Positions 28,913 to 40,355 of a stretch of 64,000 bases of DNA are shown one piece after another. Below the pieces are notes generated by a model. That model was not told the origin of the DNA, made no database searches, and saw nothing but the letters and a program-made list of their open reading frames with translations. The stretch lies in the NCBI GenBank assembly GCA_012934845.2, contig WNNJ02000537.1, positions 1 to 64,000 of the forward strand, in the 5' to 3' direction. This DNA is from Pomphorhynchus laevis. Taxonomy: Eukaryota > Acanthocephala > Palaeacanthocephala > Echinorhynchida > Pomphorhynchidae. The position numbers were made by a program, and so were the translations under genes. Position 1 is the stretch's first letter; every line of letters starts with the position of its first letter.

Positions 28913-30230
28913 TACAACGTCCGTATTGAGACAAGGGGTGTCAAACTGCTAGGATCACCTGTTGGAGACGCCGAATTTGTCAAGAATATGAGTGGTGATC
29001 TCATATACAAATGGTCTTATTTGATCAGGAAACTTGCCAACGCGGCAAAGCATGATGCCCAGTCAGCATATGTCGCCTTTGTCAAAGCCTGTCAATCAAA
29101 GTGGTTACATTTATGCAGGACAACCCAATGTGATCCAGGTTGGTTCTCTGAAATTAGACAGCTAATATTTGGGCAGTTCGCTTTCGATGTATTTGGGCAC
29201 ACACTGGACGAAACTGAGCAGTTGATTTGTAGTCTCCCTTTGAGTTTCGGAGGTATGAGATTACGAAATCCTTGCGTAGACGCTTCATACGTGCTGAACG
29301 CGTCAAAACGGTTGTGCATAGCTTTTGATCAGTCGGATAATATTCTCGAAGTTAGGCTACAAACCCAAGCTCTGAAAGATATTGCTAGCGACAACAGATT
29401 ACGTTCTGATTCACTATTGGTTGGTTTACGTGAACGTGCTTCAATTCAAACAGTCAAGCTTCTACAGTATGCATCGGTCAAAGGGGCTTCAAGTTGGCTT
29501 CAAACGAGTCCTCTTAAAGCTTCGGGATTTTACATGACAAAATTCGAATTTCAGGATGCGGTTGCTGCAAGGTATAACTGATCCTTATCTAGTCTGCCGA
29601 AAAAGTGCGAATGTGGAGATGATATCTGTATAACCCATGCATTGTCGTGCAAAAGAGGGGCTCTCCCAATTATTCGTCACAATGAGGTAAGGGATGTTTT
29701 GGCTTCCGCCTTATCTGAAATATGCAACGGCGTCGGGATTGAACCCGCACTCCAGCCCGTTACAAATGACTTTGTATTTCAGTGCTCGACCACAGCCCGG
29801 GGAGAAGATGCTCATCCTGATATTGTATGCGGCGGTTTATTCGGTGGTAGGTTGGAGCGGACATTCATAGATGTCTGCGTCTTCAACAACTTGGCTCCAT
29901 CTTATCACCTAAGGACTGTCGATGCAAGTTTCGAATACCACGAGAATCGGAAAAGAGCAAAGTATCAGGAACGGATTAGTGAGATTGAACACTCGTCTTT
30001 CATACCGTTTGTCCTGGCAGCTACTGGAGGCTTTGGTGCGACAGCGAAACGGTTGATGCAGACAATCGCTGCAAGGATGTCCTCCAAACTGCAACGAAGC
30101 TATAGCGATATGATTTCGCTTATACGAACACGATTCAGCATAACTCTCGCGCGTTCTATTTCCTGCTGCATGCGGGCTCGACGATGACGAATCGGTGAAT
30201 TTACTCGGCCCATGGAGAACGCGGTGACTG
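28913..30230 (+). mobile_element. retroelement ORF, C-terminal part (family unresolved)
   Basis: Open segments 28889-29581 and 29642-30187 encode a protein type common downstream of reverse transcriptases in invertebrates: LLGSPVGDAEFV, YVAFVKACQSKWLHLCRTTQ, LPLSFGGM, VKGASSWLQTSPL, then a Cys/His cluster (CECGDDICITHALSCKRG), IRHNEVRDVLASALSEICN, and PDIVCGGLFGG...FIDVCVF. The last part has acidic residues spaced as in restriction-like nucleases, which is inference only. The catalytic reverse transcriptase domain is not present. It is a broken copy. The 3' end near 30360 carries a short TTATTATT run. Confidence 0.7.
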
Positions 30231-30429
30231 GAATATCCTCAATTGAATGAATGCATTATTTTTTTTCTTTTTACGTTGAAATGTTTCATAACTTTTGTAC
30301 ATTTACGAATTATGACAGTAGTGGCCCATTTGAGGGAACCTTATTTTCTGTAAATTCGGAATAAATATTATTTATTATTATTTATTACAAGACTTTGACA
30401 CATAAAAGAGTCATTTTGTCTGATCACAA

Positions 30430-30500
30430 TATTAAGAAAAGAAAAAAAGAAAGAAAAAAAATAAAGAAAAAAAAGAAAGAAAAAATAAAGAAAAAAAGTA
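30430..30500. repeat. polypurine tract
   Basis: Almost pure A/G sequence of AAAGAAAGAAAAAA type, 70 nt. Read on the minus strand it is the pyrimidine tract following the CR1-like fragment at 30.55-30.79 kb. Confidence 0.8.
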
Positions 30501-30549
30501 GTTCAGCAATAATAAATTGTCACATATAGTTATATATTTCCTGCAAAGA

Positions 30550-30800
30550 ATCTTCTCTTTTTACCCACATGCTCAGCGCATTCTAGAAAGATTTGTACTG
30601 TGCCATAGACACGATCGAATTCGGCAATCGGTTCCATAGGTTTAACGCTCTGTGAGATAATCGCAAGTATCTATGACATTTCCCGTGGGATTGCACACAA
30701 ACTGATAAGGAGTGTCCTCTGTTGCTCGGGCGATCATTTAGAATAACGGATTCTGATGGATAACCAGGAAAGACATGGATCATTCGCCATTACTGTAATA
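30550..30800 (-). mobile_element. CR1-like LINE, C-terminal fragment
   Basis: The minus frame reads VFPGYPSESVILNDRPSNRG, HSLSVCVQSHGKCHRYLRLS and HRALNLWNRLPNSIVSMAQY. It matches the last 65 residues of the complete CR1 ORF2 at 50.23 kb (LRGHCKMLFKKLPGKLRKFY, RLSERAVDVWNSLPEPI). The ending follows the usual CR1 pattern (LS-x-RA-x-x-x-WN-x-LP). Confidence 0.8.
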
Positions 30801-30830
30801 AATCATTGTACACATATCTCTTGTAAACTG

Positions 30831-31800
30831 AAGTAATATTGTGATGATTTATATATTTTATTATTTTCTGTTTGATGGTATTTTTTATAGTAACCCAATT
30901 TAAAATATGCATCTATTAAATTATTTAAATGATTTTGAAGAAAGCCAATATTGTTACAAATTGTTGCAATTCTTAAAATATTAAAATCAAAATTTTTGTA
31001 TAGTGCATCAACGTCCAAAAATCTGTTTGCGGCCTGTATCTATTTCTAATCTTATTTTCCAGCCAACAATGAAAAAAAAACAATATTTTCGTCTTGCTAT
31101 TCCTAACATCCGTTCAATTCTTCACAACACTGACTTACTTCTTGATCTCATAGCATAACAATCACTAGATATTTTATCTCACTGAATCCTGGCGAAATGA
31201 TTCTGACGATTTTGCAATCCGTAATTTACGTTTCTTCGGATTTTCTCTTGTTGAGTCCTCTCGACCCATTGATTCAGCAAAATCAACTACTTCTAATCAT
31301 GACAGAATCGTTGCCTTCGCTCGTATTCCTTCGTCTTTTGAAAAATCGATTTATCTTTTCCATGCACTACATTTGAATTGCTCCTTCGTAAATCCTCATT
31401 TCCTTTTCATATTTAACTTGTAGGTTAATCTACCTACATAAACCTGCTACGAACACTATTAACAGTCACCGCGAGTAGACGTTGTGAGTAGATCATATTT
31501 GAAATTTCGTTGCTTAATTTGCTACCACGTTGTAGAATACATTCTAACTGTTGACATTACCATTGGTAATTGGAAAATTCGCTTGGATACTGTAAACTTA
31601 TGAGGACGTACTAGATATTTATATAATACGCCATAGCATGAAGGTAATAGGTGCGAAATAACATTCTTAATAGTGTGAAGTTTCCTCTTAGCTTCGGCAC
31701 ATCTCCGATCAGTGTCAACTCTAGTTCTCGAGATTAGATCCGAAATTATTTCCAAATCTCGAACACTCACAACTGTTTCGATCTCTTGTAACTCAAGCAT
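30831..31800. repeat. duplicated block (copy at 60440-61385)
   Basis: About 950 bp, nearly identical to 60440-61385, with about ten differences noted by eye. It holds a plus-strand scrap of family A endonuclease (31050-31430: FRLAIPNIRSILHNTDLLLD and later FSLVESSRPIDSA) facing a minus-strand reverse transcriptase scrap (31800-31522: VVSVRDLEIISDLISRTRVD, YGVLYKYLVRPH). The mosaic existed before it was copied. Confidence 0.9.
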
Positions 31801-32470
31801 ATATGAAGATATAAGTAAAACCTATCAAAATAAATTAATAAATAAACACGTATGTCAATTCAATTCATAAATTTTATTAACTTCCATCTGATATTTCAAA
31901 CAGTCAGCTAACGACTTAATTTAAAACATGTATGACTATAGCCTTGCAGCTGTTTTGTCTGCTCACAGTGAAACTAAATTTTATGTCAACAAAATCGTAA
32001 TCCGGATACATGATATTGAAGTTAGATAATGTGCAAAGCCATATAATTAGCGTTTTCTTTAAGTGCACTCTTTTGATATGTTGACGATATTCACTGGAAG
32101 TTTGTACCAAAGCCTAACCGCTCGATGAGAAAGGCGATATAGTCAGCCGAGCTTGACGTGATGCGGGGTCCTCACAGTAGGAGAGTGAATTCGGTTAGTA
32201 GTTCGCTGCTTCGCTGACTACAGTCGATCGTGAATTCAACACGTTCGAATAACATATCCCTAAAACATAAAATATCAATATATACTATACTAGTACGAAC
32301 TGAAGGAACTCCTATATTGCGCAAGCGGTCTGTATAAGACAATTTTCTAATGGAATGACACGATCTCGTCAACCTACGGAGAACATTTTCAAGATCATTC
32401 ATCTCACCATGTGGACACGGAAATGCCGCAGCGATAACAATATTCAATAATAGGACGAATAAGTGAATTG
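31800..32470 (-). mobile_element. CR1-like LINE fragments
   Basis: Minus-strand frames 32172-32447 (EMNDLENVLRRLTRSCHSIR, LSYTDRLRNIGVPSVRTSIV) and 31916-32110 match the thumb and C-terminal parts of CR1 ORF2 (compare LNNLESVMRRASRMC and SRLRCLNVLSVRYRY at 50.5 kb). The order is scrambled relative to the complete element. The copy is dead. Confidence 0.65.
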
Positions 32471-32559
32471 TATATTATTTTAAGACAGGAAGCCGATGGG
32501 TTGCAAAAGCACCTCCGAACCACATAATAATACAATAATAATTTTTTTAATACAATAAT

Positions 32560-34805
32560 TTATTTAACGTGGCAAATGCGTGCAAAATGCACGCTCACAT
32601 GACCACTAACAAACAAAAAAGAGAACATCAAAGGTCACAGGTAATTAGTTAATTGTTGAAATAAAATTGGATTTGGCGTTTGAGGTACGGCATAGATGAT
32701 GATTAACGGATATGAATAGGCAGTTGATTCCACAAGAGAGGAGCAGCCACAACGAAGGAGCGGAAGCCAAAAGAGGTAGAGTAGATTGGGACATGTAAAA
32801 TAAGGGAATTACGGGAACGCAGAGCACAATACACAGTACGAGAATTGTCGAGAAAAGGAAGGTTGAGAAATGAAGGGGTATGAAAAGTTATAAGGCGAAA
32901 AGCAATGATAAGAAGACGAATTTGAACACGAGAATAAATGGTAGGCAAATCAAGAGAAACAAGATAGTGGGATGACGAAGACGGAGGAGAACTCGAACGG
33001 CAGCGTTGATGATGCGTTGTAAAGGAAGAAGAGTGGATTTAGGTGAGTTGGAAAATAGATTAAGACAGTAATAAAGTATTGAGAAAATAAGAGAAGATAT
33101 GAGAGTCATACACAGAAGGAGAGGTTTTATTAGGTAATGACAGCAGAACCGAAGAAACTTCATCAGACGAAACGGGAAGAAGGTGGAATAGTTCTGGGAG
33201 GGAAGTATTTAAAGAGAAGAGTGGGTACAAGGGGGCTACGGGTAGTAGGGAAAGTAAATTAGATAGCTTAGTTTGTAGATAAGAAGAAAATTCATCAGGA
33301 TTTATATTACAAGAAGTAGATGATCGTGAAAGAATTGAGTTTAAGATTTTCCAATGAGATTTAGAGTTGGAAGATGACTCGAGTTGATTTCGCCAAAAGA
33401 TAGTACGTTTAGTACGTATAAGAATAAGATGTGAACGGCGTAGAGAAAAGTAGGAATCACGGGGATTTAGAGGGAGTGAGTTGGGAGAACGTTTAAGAAA
33501 GCGATTATACACACGAAAAGAGTGACGGAGTCGACGCTTAGAAAGACTACAGTCAGAATCTAACCAGGGGGCATGGCGCAAGCGCTGAGAGCGTCGGAGT
33601 CGACTAGGTAGAAGTTTATTGATGATAGACATAAGTTTAGAATCAAACAGAATGCAGAGATCATCGGGAGTGATAGTTAAGAGGAAGTGAAAAGAGTGAA
33701 GAATTGAGTAAGGCTGTGCAGAAAATAGGGACATCGAGAAGTTTTCAGGGTCGAATTGGTGTGGATATTGGTGGAGGCGGAGAAGGAGGATGGGGACGAG
33801 TAAGAGTTAGAGTGACAAGGAAATGATCGGACAAACCAGGATCAGTAATTGACAAGGAAGTATAGTCATTGAAACATATAGGGACAGCAATGATGTCGAG
33901 AGCACCGCCGAGAATAAGAGTTGGGCTTGTTGAAAGTAATTTATAGCTAAAATCAGAAAAAAGATTAGTTAAAGTGATAGATTCAGAGTCAGCCGGGCGA
34001 TCAAGACGAATGTTAAAGTCACCGAGAACAAAAGAAGGAGTATAAGACAATGAACAGTGAGACATAAGATCTGCAAGGTCGTTAAAGAAAATACGTGAGG
34101 GGCAACTGAACCTGGACGGTATACAATCACAAGTTCCAGAGGGAAAGGAGTTGATAATCTGCATATGAGTAATTCGAACGAGGTGTAACGGATGTTAACG
34201 TTAATTTTACGTAAAGACATTGGGTGATGAGCAATGGCAACTATACCGCCATGGTTAAAAGCAGTAGATGTATGAGAGGCAATTGGACGAGCTGATTCAA
34301 CTAAAGAACAACCAGAGCGACATAGACGACGAATAGCAAGATCGTCGGAGTCACAATGCCAGGATTCGGTAATGCAGTGAATATCGATAGATAATTGATT
34401 GAAGATATCAAGGAGCATATCAGCTTTATGAAGAACGGAGCGAGTGTTGAATAAACTAAGACGAAAAGTATGCTTAGGAGCGAGATCGACTAGCGAAGAA
34501 GACAAGGGGGAGAGATGGGACGCCATCGAATTTTTGGCCTTGTGTGTACAACGTGAAAATTTCCATTGATTTGACGTATAGATAAGGATGACTCGCCGTT
34601 TGTTTCACGTCGATGTTTCTCAATGCGAGCTAAATTGAGCTGGGCAATATCAGAAGGGGAGCGGTCAGGAAAGATACGACTAGTAGACGAAGTGGTAAGA
34701 AGTTTAAAACGTTGGGAAAGTACCAAGGATGCATGTGAACTATGTCGGAAAACGATTTTTAGGAGTAGAGGACTGAGATGATTGGATTTAGTGGATTTGT
34801 TTAAA
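32560..34805 (-). mobile_element. LINE family A, 5' truncated and internally deleted
   Basis: ORF1 end at 34726-34490 (SRIFPDRSPSDIAQLNLARI, NGNFHVVHTRP), ORF2 start at 34526 (MASHLSPLSS) with endonuclease motifs ITESWHCDSDD, NHGGIVAIAHH, VLGDFNIRLDR, LSDHFLVTL. In the linker before the reverse transcriptase, KTSPS at about 33125 jumps directly to YDSHIFSYF, which belongs after the YADD box in other copies. The catalytic core is therefore deleted. C-terminal pieces (FHTPSFLNLPFLDNSRTVY) and the family 3' tail (GCATTTGCCACGTTAAATAA) follow. ORF1 and ORF2 overlap by about 37 nt. Confidence 0.88.
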
Positions 34806-34809
34806 CGGA

Positions 34810-37150
34810 TACATAGCTAAGTTTCCTTGTCGTTTAGATTATTCTGTCTGTGTTTGGGCGACTCTTCAATGACTTGTGCACAAGTATTCCCAAATCTTTT
34901 GTGCATTGTACCCGCGTAATTGTCTTGGCACCTAATTTATATTTGAAAGGAAATTTCTTATGTCCTAAGTCCATGTGGCAGCACTTTGATATATTTAAGA
35001 TCAGTCCTGTATCATTACTCCACCTAACAATATTGTCTAAATCTTTCTGGAGCAGAAAACAGTCATGATACGATTGAATGCACCTCCATAACTCGAGGTC
35101 ATCCGCAAACGCTAGGATATTACATTTTAGTCTTAATAAAAGATCATAAAAGAAAAATGTTGAACAGTAAAAGGCCAAGAACAGTACCTTGAGGCACTCC
35201 GGCACAAACATGATGTGGTGAAGAAACACCACTGCCTAGCCTCACTTTATGACAAACACTTCAAGAACGAACTAATCCAACGAACTAATCCAACGAACTA
35301 CATTGGGATCGATACCGTATTTAGCCAAAACTACTAGCAGAGGATCATGTGGTACTCGGTCAAACGCCCGGCTAAAATCGATAAAAATTACATCGACCCC
35401 ACACCCATCCGCTACTACATCTGCCCAATTTTCACGAGCCATAATTAAATTATTGAGGCATGATCGACCAGTGCGAAATCCATGATGAGAAGGGTGCAGA
35501 AGTTTAAATATATCCATATGAGAAGTTATGTATTTATACACGAACCTTTCAAGGCATTTACATACAATATACATACAACGTTTGTCAGACTTAAAGGGCG
35601 ATAACTAGACGGGTCATCTCTGCCCACTTTTTGTAAAGAGGAGAAATGTGAGATCGCTTCCACTTATCATGGATGCATGATGTACATAGAGACATGTTAA
35701 ACATCTCTGATAATGGGAATGCTAGCAGATCATTGAGTTTTTGGAGAATAAAAGGATAAATGTCGTCCGGCCCAGTCGGCGTGTAACAAGATAATTTACG
35801 CAATTCCCGTGATACCCCTACTAGAGAAATTAATAGCATATGGGAGGCGAATGTCTCGGGAATTTGCGCTTGACGAAAGTCTGTAATTGGAGTGGGACAA
35901 ATAAGATCAAAGGCCTCTGCCAGCATACTCATAACTTCGTCAGGATCTCTCACAATCTTACCGTCATGGGTCAAAAGGGAAATTGATGGAATAACTTTTC
36001 TACTTTTATTTACATAGCTCCAGAACAGCTTGGAAGTAACTTTATATAATGCCAGGATTTTCGATTCATGATTTTGCCTCTTCAACAATTTCGTGTAGTA
36101 GAAGCGACGACGATACTGTAGATATTCTAACCGAAGTGTCTGATTATTCAGAGATGATTTAAAGAGTTTATTCCGTGTTCTTAAAAGTCACAATAAATCA
36201 TCGTCAAACCAAGCAGGCTTGCGTTTAGCAAGGTTTTGTAAGGGTTTAATGGAGCGACGCAATCTGTGAAATATTTGAGGTAAGCTGATTACGTATTCTA
36301 ATCACGGACATAGGTAATTTCACTATTGTGAAAAACCGTTCTAATTGCGAGCGTACGTAATAAATCAATATCCACTTTGTACCAATTACGTATCAGATGT
36401 TTAGTTTCGGCAGGAGAGACATTGACAAGGGCACTAGAAGTAAACTTAATGACAAGATGGCCACTAAGACCTATGGGAGGATCATATTGAATTTCATGGA
36501 CATCTAGTAGATATTTACTAAAAACTTAATCTAGCAAGGAAGAACTATGTCCCATAAACCTGGTTGCCTGAGTTACGTGTTGTATAAGAGATAGATCATC
36601 AACGAGAAAGTTCCATAATTCGGTGTCCAAATGGCATCCACCTTGATGACATTCGAATAGGGTATTCCCTGTTATATTTGGAATATTGAAGTCTCCAAGA
36701 AGGATAAAATTGGACGACTTTGTGAGATCAGTAAGATACTCAATTAAACTTGGTGAGCAAGATGAGCGTGGAGCACGATAGCATACACAAATGGTCATGG
36801 TGATGTCACTTGATTCTATTATTACAGAAAGTAACCTCATTCGTCCGACGCAATATGACATGGAGTTCCTTACGATAATTCTGTTAGCGACGTAAAAGGC
36901 AACTCCACCACCTCTACATTTATCATGTCGGTCTGTTCTAAATAATGAGAAGCCTGGGATGGCAACACAAGCATCACTACTCCCACTGTGTAGCCAAGTT
37001 TCAGTAATTGCAAAAATCGACATATCGCTGTGAGACAAATAACAACTAAACTCATCAAACTTCGAGACTAAGCTGCGAACGTTAGAACATGCAATTTTCA
37101 GGGGATATCTACTACTCTTCTTTGAAGTCTTATGAGGGAGACCATGGAAT
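34810..37150 (-). mobile_element. CR1-like LINE family C, ORF2 region
   Basis: Endonuclease at 37038-36526 (ITETWLHSGSSDACVAIPGF, GGGVAFYVANRI, ILLGDFNIPNI), a linker region at 36088-35591 (PTGPDDIYPFILQKLNDLLA), then FRTGRSCLNNLIMARENWAD, IFIDFSRAFDRVPHDPL (35574-35272) and ILAFADDLELW with intact FADD (35232-34834). The order is that of the complete element B at 50-53 kb but the sequence is a distinct family. Several frame breaks and a missing stretch near 36.1-36.5 kb mark it as inactive. Confidence 0.85.
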
Positions 37151-37163
37151 GAAATTTAGTCAC

Positions 37164-37562
37164 CTAAGACGCTACATCGTGAGTATTTAGGATTACCTTA
37201 TCCCAACGTACAAATGGACGTCGTCGGACCACCTGAAAATTTCGGATACATAGGTCATTTTCACCTTGTTGACGCATGTCGTTTAGTTCTTTTTTAGCGA
37301 GAGATAGTTGTTCGCGCTCTTCAACCGATAGATCCTTATATATTCGCACAGAATTACCCATTAGTCTATAAGCTCTACTAAGGATGATATTAGCTTGATC
37401 ATTTGAAGCACAGACCAATCGAAGCAGTCTATTTCTACCATTATCATAATTTTTACCTATTCTATGAAGGGCCAATACCTTCAAGGATTCTGCTAAATGT
37501 TCCTTTCCATCTAGAAAAATACTAGACAAGATATTTCTCATTGAAAGAACGTCGTCATTCAC
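37164..37562 (-). mobile_element. LINE family C, ORF1 C-terminal half
   Basis: A 132-codon frame: KVLALHRIGKNYDNGRNRLL, IILSRAYRLMGNSVRIYKDL, then LCIRNFQVVRRRPFVRWDKV. It lines up with the end of the intact ORF1 at 53.1 kb (LYRLGKKNDRSRLLKVV, GYRLKGNKIRILRDL, LCIRNFRVVRWRPAVRW). This conserved C-terminal module is probably the nucleic-acid-binding part. Confidence 0.85.
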
Positions 37563-37859
37563 ACGGCTTTGAGAAATGACGGATTTGGACTCGTTGATAT
37601 TAGCGAAAATTATACATCTTAATCTGTTTAAGTTAGATGTCGTCCCCTTATGTTATTCGAACGTGCATGCAGGTCAGGTGTCTGCACCGGATAACTTGCC
37701 GCTGGAGAGACTCTACTCAACGGGGAGACAGAAGTCGTAGACTTGTTTAGGTAAGTTGCTGCATCAGCGCTTTTAGATCGTGTTGTTGGACTTGGATAGA
37801 TCGTGCTAGTGACACAAGGTCCAATTGCAATAGTGCTAGATTCCAATCCAAGCCCGGGG

Positions 37860-38230
37860 TTACCATCGAATGGGGTATTCCCTTCTATATTTGGAATATT
37901 GAAGTTACTAAGAAAGATAAAATTGGACGACTTTGTGAGATCAGTAAGATACTCAATTAAACTTGGTGTTTAGCAAGATGAGCGTGGAGCACGATAGCAT
38001 ATACAAATGGTCATGGTGATGTCACCTGATTATATTATTAAAGAAAGTAACTCCATTGGTCCGACGCAATATGACATTGAGTTCCTTACAATAATTCTGT
38101 TAGAGACGTAAAAGGCAACTCCATCACCTCGCATTTATCATGTCGGTATCTTCTAATAAATGAAAAGCATGGGATGGCAACACAAGCATCACTAATCCCA
38201 CTGTGAAGCTAAGTTTCAGTAATGTCGGGT
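37860..38230 (-). mobile_element. second endonuclease fragment inserted in family C ORF1
   Basis: This stretch repeats 36655-37030 almost base for base (e.g. AAATTGGACGACTTTGTGAG, ATGGTCATGGTGATGTCACC) in the same orientation. It sits between the ORF1 N-terminal finger (38528-38265) and the ORF1 C-terminal part (37562-37164). A nested insertion or local duplication is implied. Confidence 0.85.
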
Positions 38231-38264
38231 TCATCAAATCTAGGACCGGCGTCCGGTGAAATTA

Positions 38265-38528
38265 TCATGGTTGCAACATCATTGCCAGTACAATAGACTC
38301 TGATAATCCTGGATATACCACTGGGTGAGATGCTTTAAGGTGTGTCAAAGCACAGCAGAAGCCGCAGATGAATTTGCCACTCCGATACTTGGACATGCTG
38401 GACGATTTAACCTTCAGTACAGTCCAAACATCACAATCATCCGTGTCACATCTAACTTCCAGCTGGGTAAAGGAATAATCAGAATCATACTCCATCTTCT
38501 TTGAGCTAGACTTTTTAAAACATCCCAT
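38265..38528 (-). mobile_element. LINE family C, ORF1 N-terminal PHD-like finger
   Basis: An 87-codon frame from ATG 38528: LEVRCDTDDCDVWTVLKVKS...FICGFCCALTHLKASH. The CDTDDC...CGFCC...H pattern matches the finger at the start of the intact ORF1 at 54.3 kb (CSSEDCSVWTSV...YCGYCC). PHD-like fingers are known in CR1 ORF1 proteins. Confidence 0.8.
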
Positions 38529-38608
38529 TGACTACTTAATACTGAATTTCAATTCGTAGCTTGTAAATAGTTTAACAGAAGAATTCTTTATCCCAGAATA
38601 TTTGTATG

Positions 38609-38651
38609 TTATTTATTTCTCAAACTATTTTAAAGTTTGAGAAATAAATAA
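38609..38651. repeat. perfect 18-bp hairpin
   Basis: TTATTTATTTCTCAAACT (38609-38626) is followed after 7 nt by its exact inverse (38634-38651). It lies at the boundary between family C ORF1 and a second LINE, where it may be part of a 3' end or a small foldback. Confidence 0.8.
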
Positions 38652-38654
38652 AGT

Positions 38655-39308
38655 CTTTTATTTTAGTTCATATTTTAAAATCATCAGTATACGCAAGACA
38701 TCCACAATTAATTTTATGCAACAAGGAGTCAACGAAAATTGTGAATAAGAGAGGTCCCAATACTGTACCTTGAGGAACACCGGTATTCATATTTCTAGGG
38801 TCAGATAGGCTTTCACCAATACGGACATAAAATTGGCGATCACTAAGGAATTTGTTGACCCAACTAACAACACTAAGGTGAATGCCGTTAGAAATCAATA
38901 CGTAGTTTATTAGAAATGAGGTACTCGATCAAATGCCTGGCTGAAGTCAAAGAATATAACATCTACACAGTGCCCAGTATAGAGCAAATCTATACAAGCT
39001 CACGTGCACACAAAAGATTTGATAGGCAAGATCTGCCTTTTCGGAAACCATGTTGTGCAGAACTTAGAAGGTTATACGTGTTTAAATGAGAAATTATTCT
39101 ACTATGCACAATTCGCTCTAAGATCGTGCTTACGTGACTCGTTAAACTAACCGAACTGGATTTATTGGGATTTGACCTATCGCCTTTCTTATGAATATCA
39201 ACAATGGTGGCCATACGCCAGCCATTAGGAACAGTACAGGAATCTAAGGACCTTTGGAATACATCACAAAGCGGCATCGCGAGATGATTTTCCAATACTA
39301 CATCATTG
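38655..39308 (-). mobile_element. CR1-like LINE family D, reverse transcriptase fragment
   Basis: Minus frames 39308-38990 (LAMPLCDVFQRSLDS...ATIVDIHKKGDRSNPNKSS, LLSSAQHGFRKGRSCLSNLL) and 38898-38668 (LSVVSWVNKFLSDRQFYVRI, NTGVPQGTVLGPLLFTIFVD, CLAYTDDFKI). These are the fingers and palm of a non-LTR reverse transcriptase, with YTDD at the catalytic site. Between them the AFDRVPH region is frame-broken. The family differs from B and C. Confidence 0.8.
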
Positions 39309-39715
39309 CACCTGCGTCTAGAAAACAGGGCTGTGGTATCATCAGCGTATACCACTAGATGTTGATCACGTTTAAAATTCTTGAATAGTACAATGGAGGC
39401 AGCAAGATATAAGATAGGAGCAAGTGAGGATCCTTGAGTTACACCCGTAATAGGTAGAACTTAAGCGCATTAAGGTCGTCTTCATAGAAGAACCGTTTGG
39501 TGTACAGCAATATCTCCACCCTGTTAACAATTCTCGCAGGCAAACCGAGAGACATGAGCGAGGAGATAACTAAGGGAATGGAGACGCGGTCAGATGCAGC
39601 AAAGTCGAGGAAAACAGCCACAGCGAGTTGATGACTTTTGTCGCGACAAAACTGATGCACTTCACTTATTGCTGAATGGACCGAGCATCATTTGACAAAC
39701 CTACAGCAAAATGAT
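39309..39715 (-). mobile_element. I-like LINE reverse transcriptase fragment
   Basis: The minus strand reads EVHQFCRDKSHQLAVAVFLD, SSLMSLGLPARIVNRVEILL, VTQGSSLAPILYLAA and LVVYADDTTALFSRRR. The box FLDFA, a TQGSSLAP box and YADDT follow I/R1-group elements, not CR1. It runs without a gap into family D at about 39308. It could be the reverse transcriptase part of the element whose 5' half is at 46-48 kb. Confidence 0.7.
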
Positions 39716-40355
39716 GGACATTAAAATTTTTAAGTACGTACTTATTCACTTAATTAATGAAGTTATGAATTAAACACGGCCATATCGTAATCATAACATT
39801 TCAAATATAAATCTTTAACATAAATATATCCTGCTTAGCACTAAACGTTTAGCCGCGACTAGTCTAGTAATCATTACTAAGAGACAAGAGCAATTCAACA
39901 CGAGCGAGCATCGACTACATAAATTGTATCATTTATCGATGAACGATATCAGGTGTCATTTCTTATAAAGCATTTTTGCATATACTAATATACATAGTTA
40001 TGCATTTTCAACCAAAATTTGAAGTTAACAAGGCATTGTAATTAAATGCAGTATTTTTTAATGTTAATTATTGAAATATTTTGGTGTTTTTGATATAAAA
40101 ATTAGAAAAATCATTTCTTATTTTCGTTTTTAAACGCAGATGCTTACCTATGAAGTAAAAATTTACAGGTGTTCATCTACAAAGTGCAATTTAGAGTAAT
40201 ATTATTTTCGATTTAAAATTTTTAATTCATAAGCTAGATTGCATTGACAATATACCTTAGCAAAAATTCTCGCGCAAAACTGGATCAAGTAAAACTTATC
40301 AAAACATTAAAAGTGTATCATTACAATATGGTCAAAATCAGAGTTTAATTTAGGA
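39716..40355. other. AT-rich spacer
   Basis: About 640 bp between LINE fragments with no recognised feature. Confidence 0.35.
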
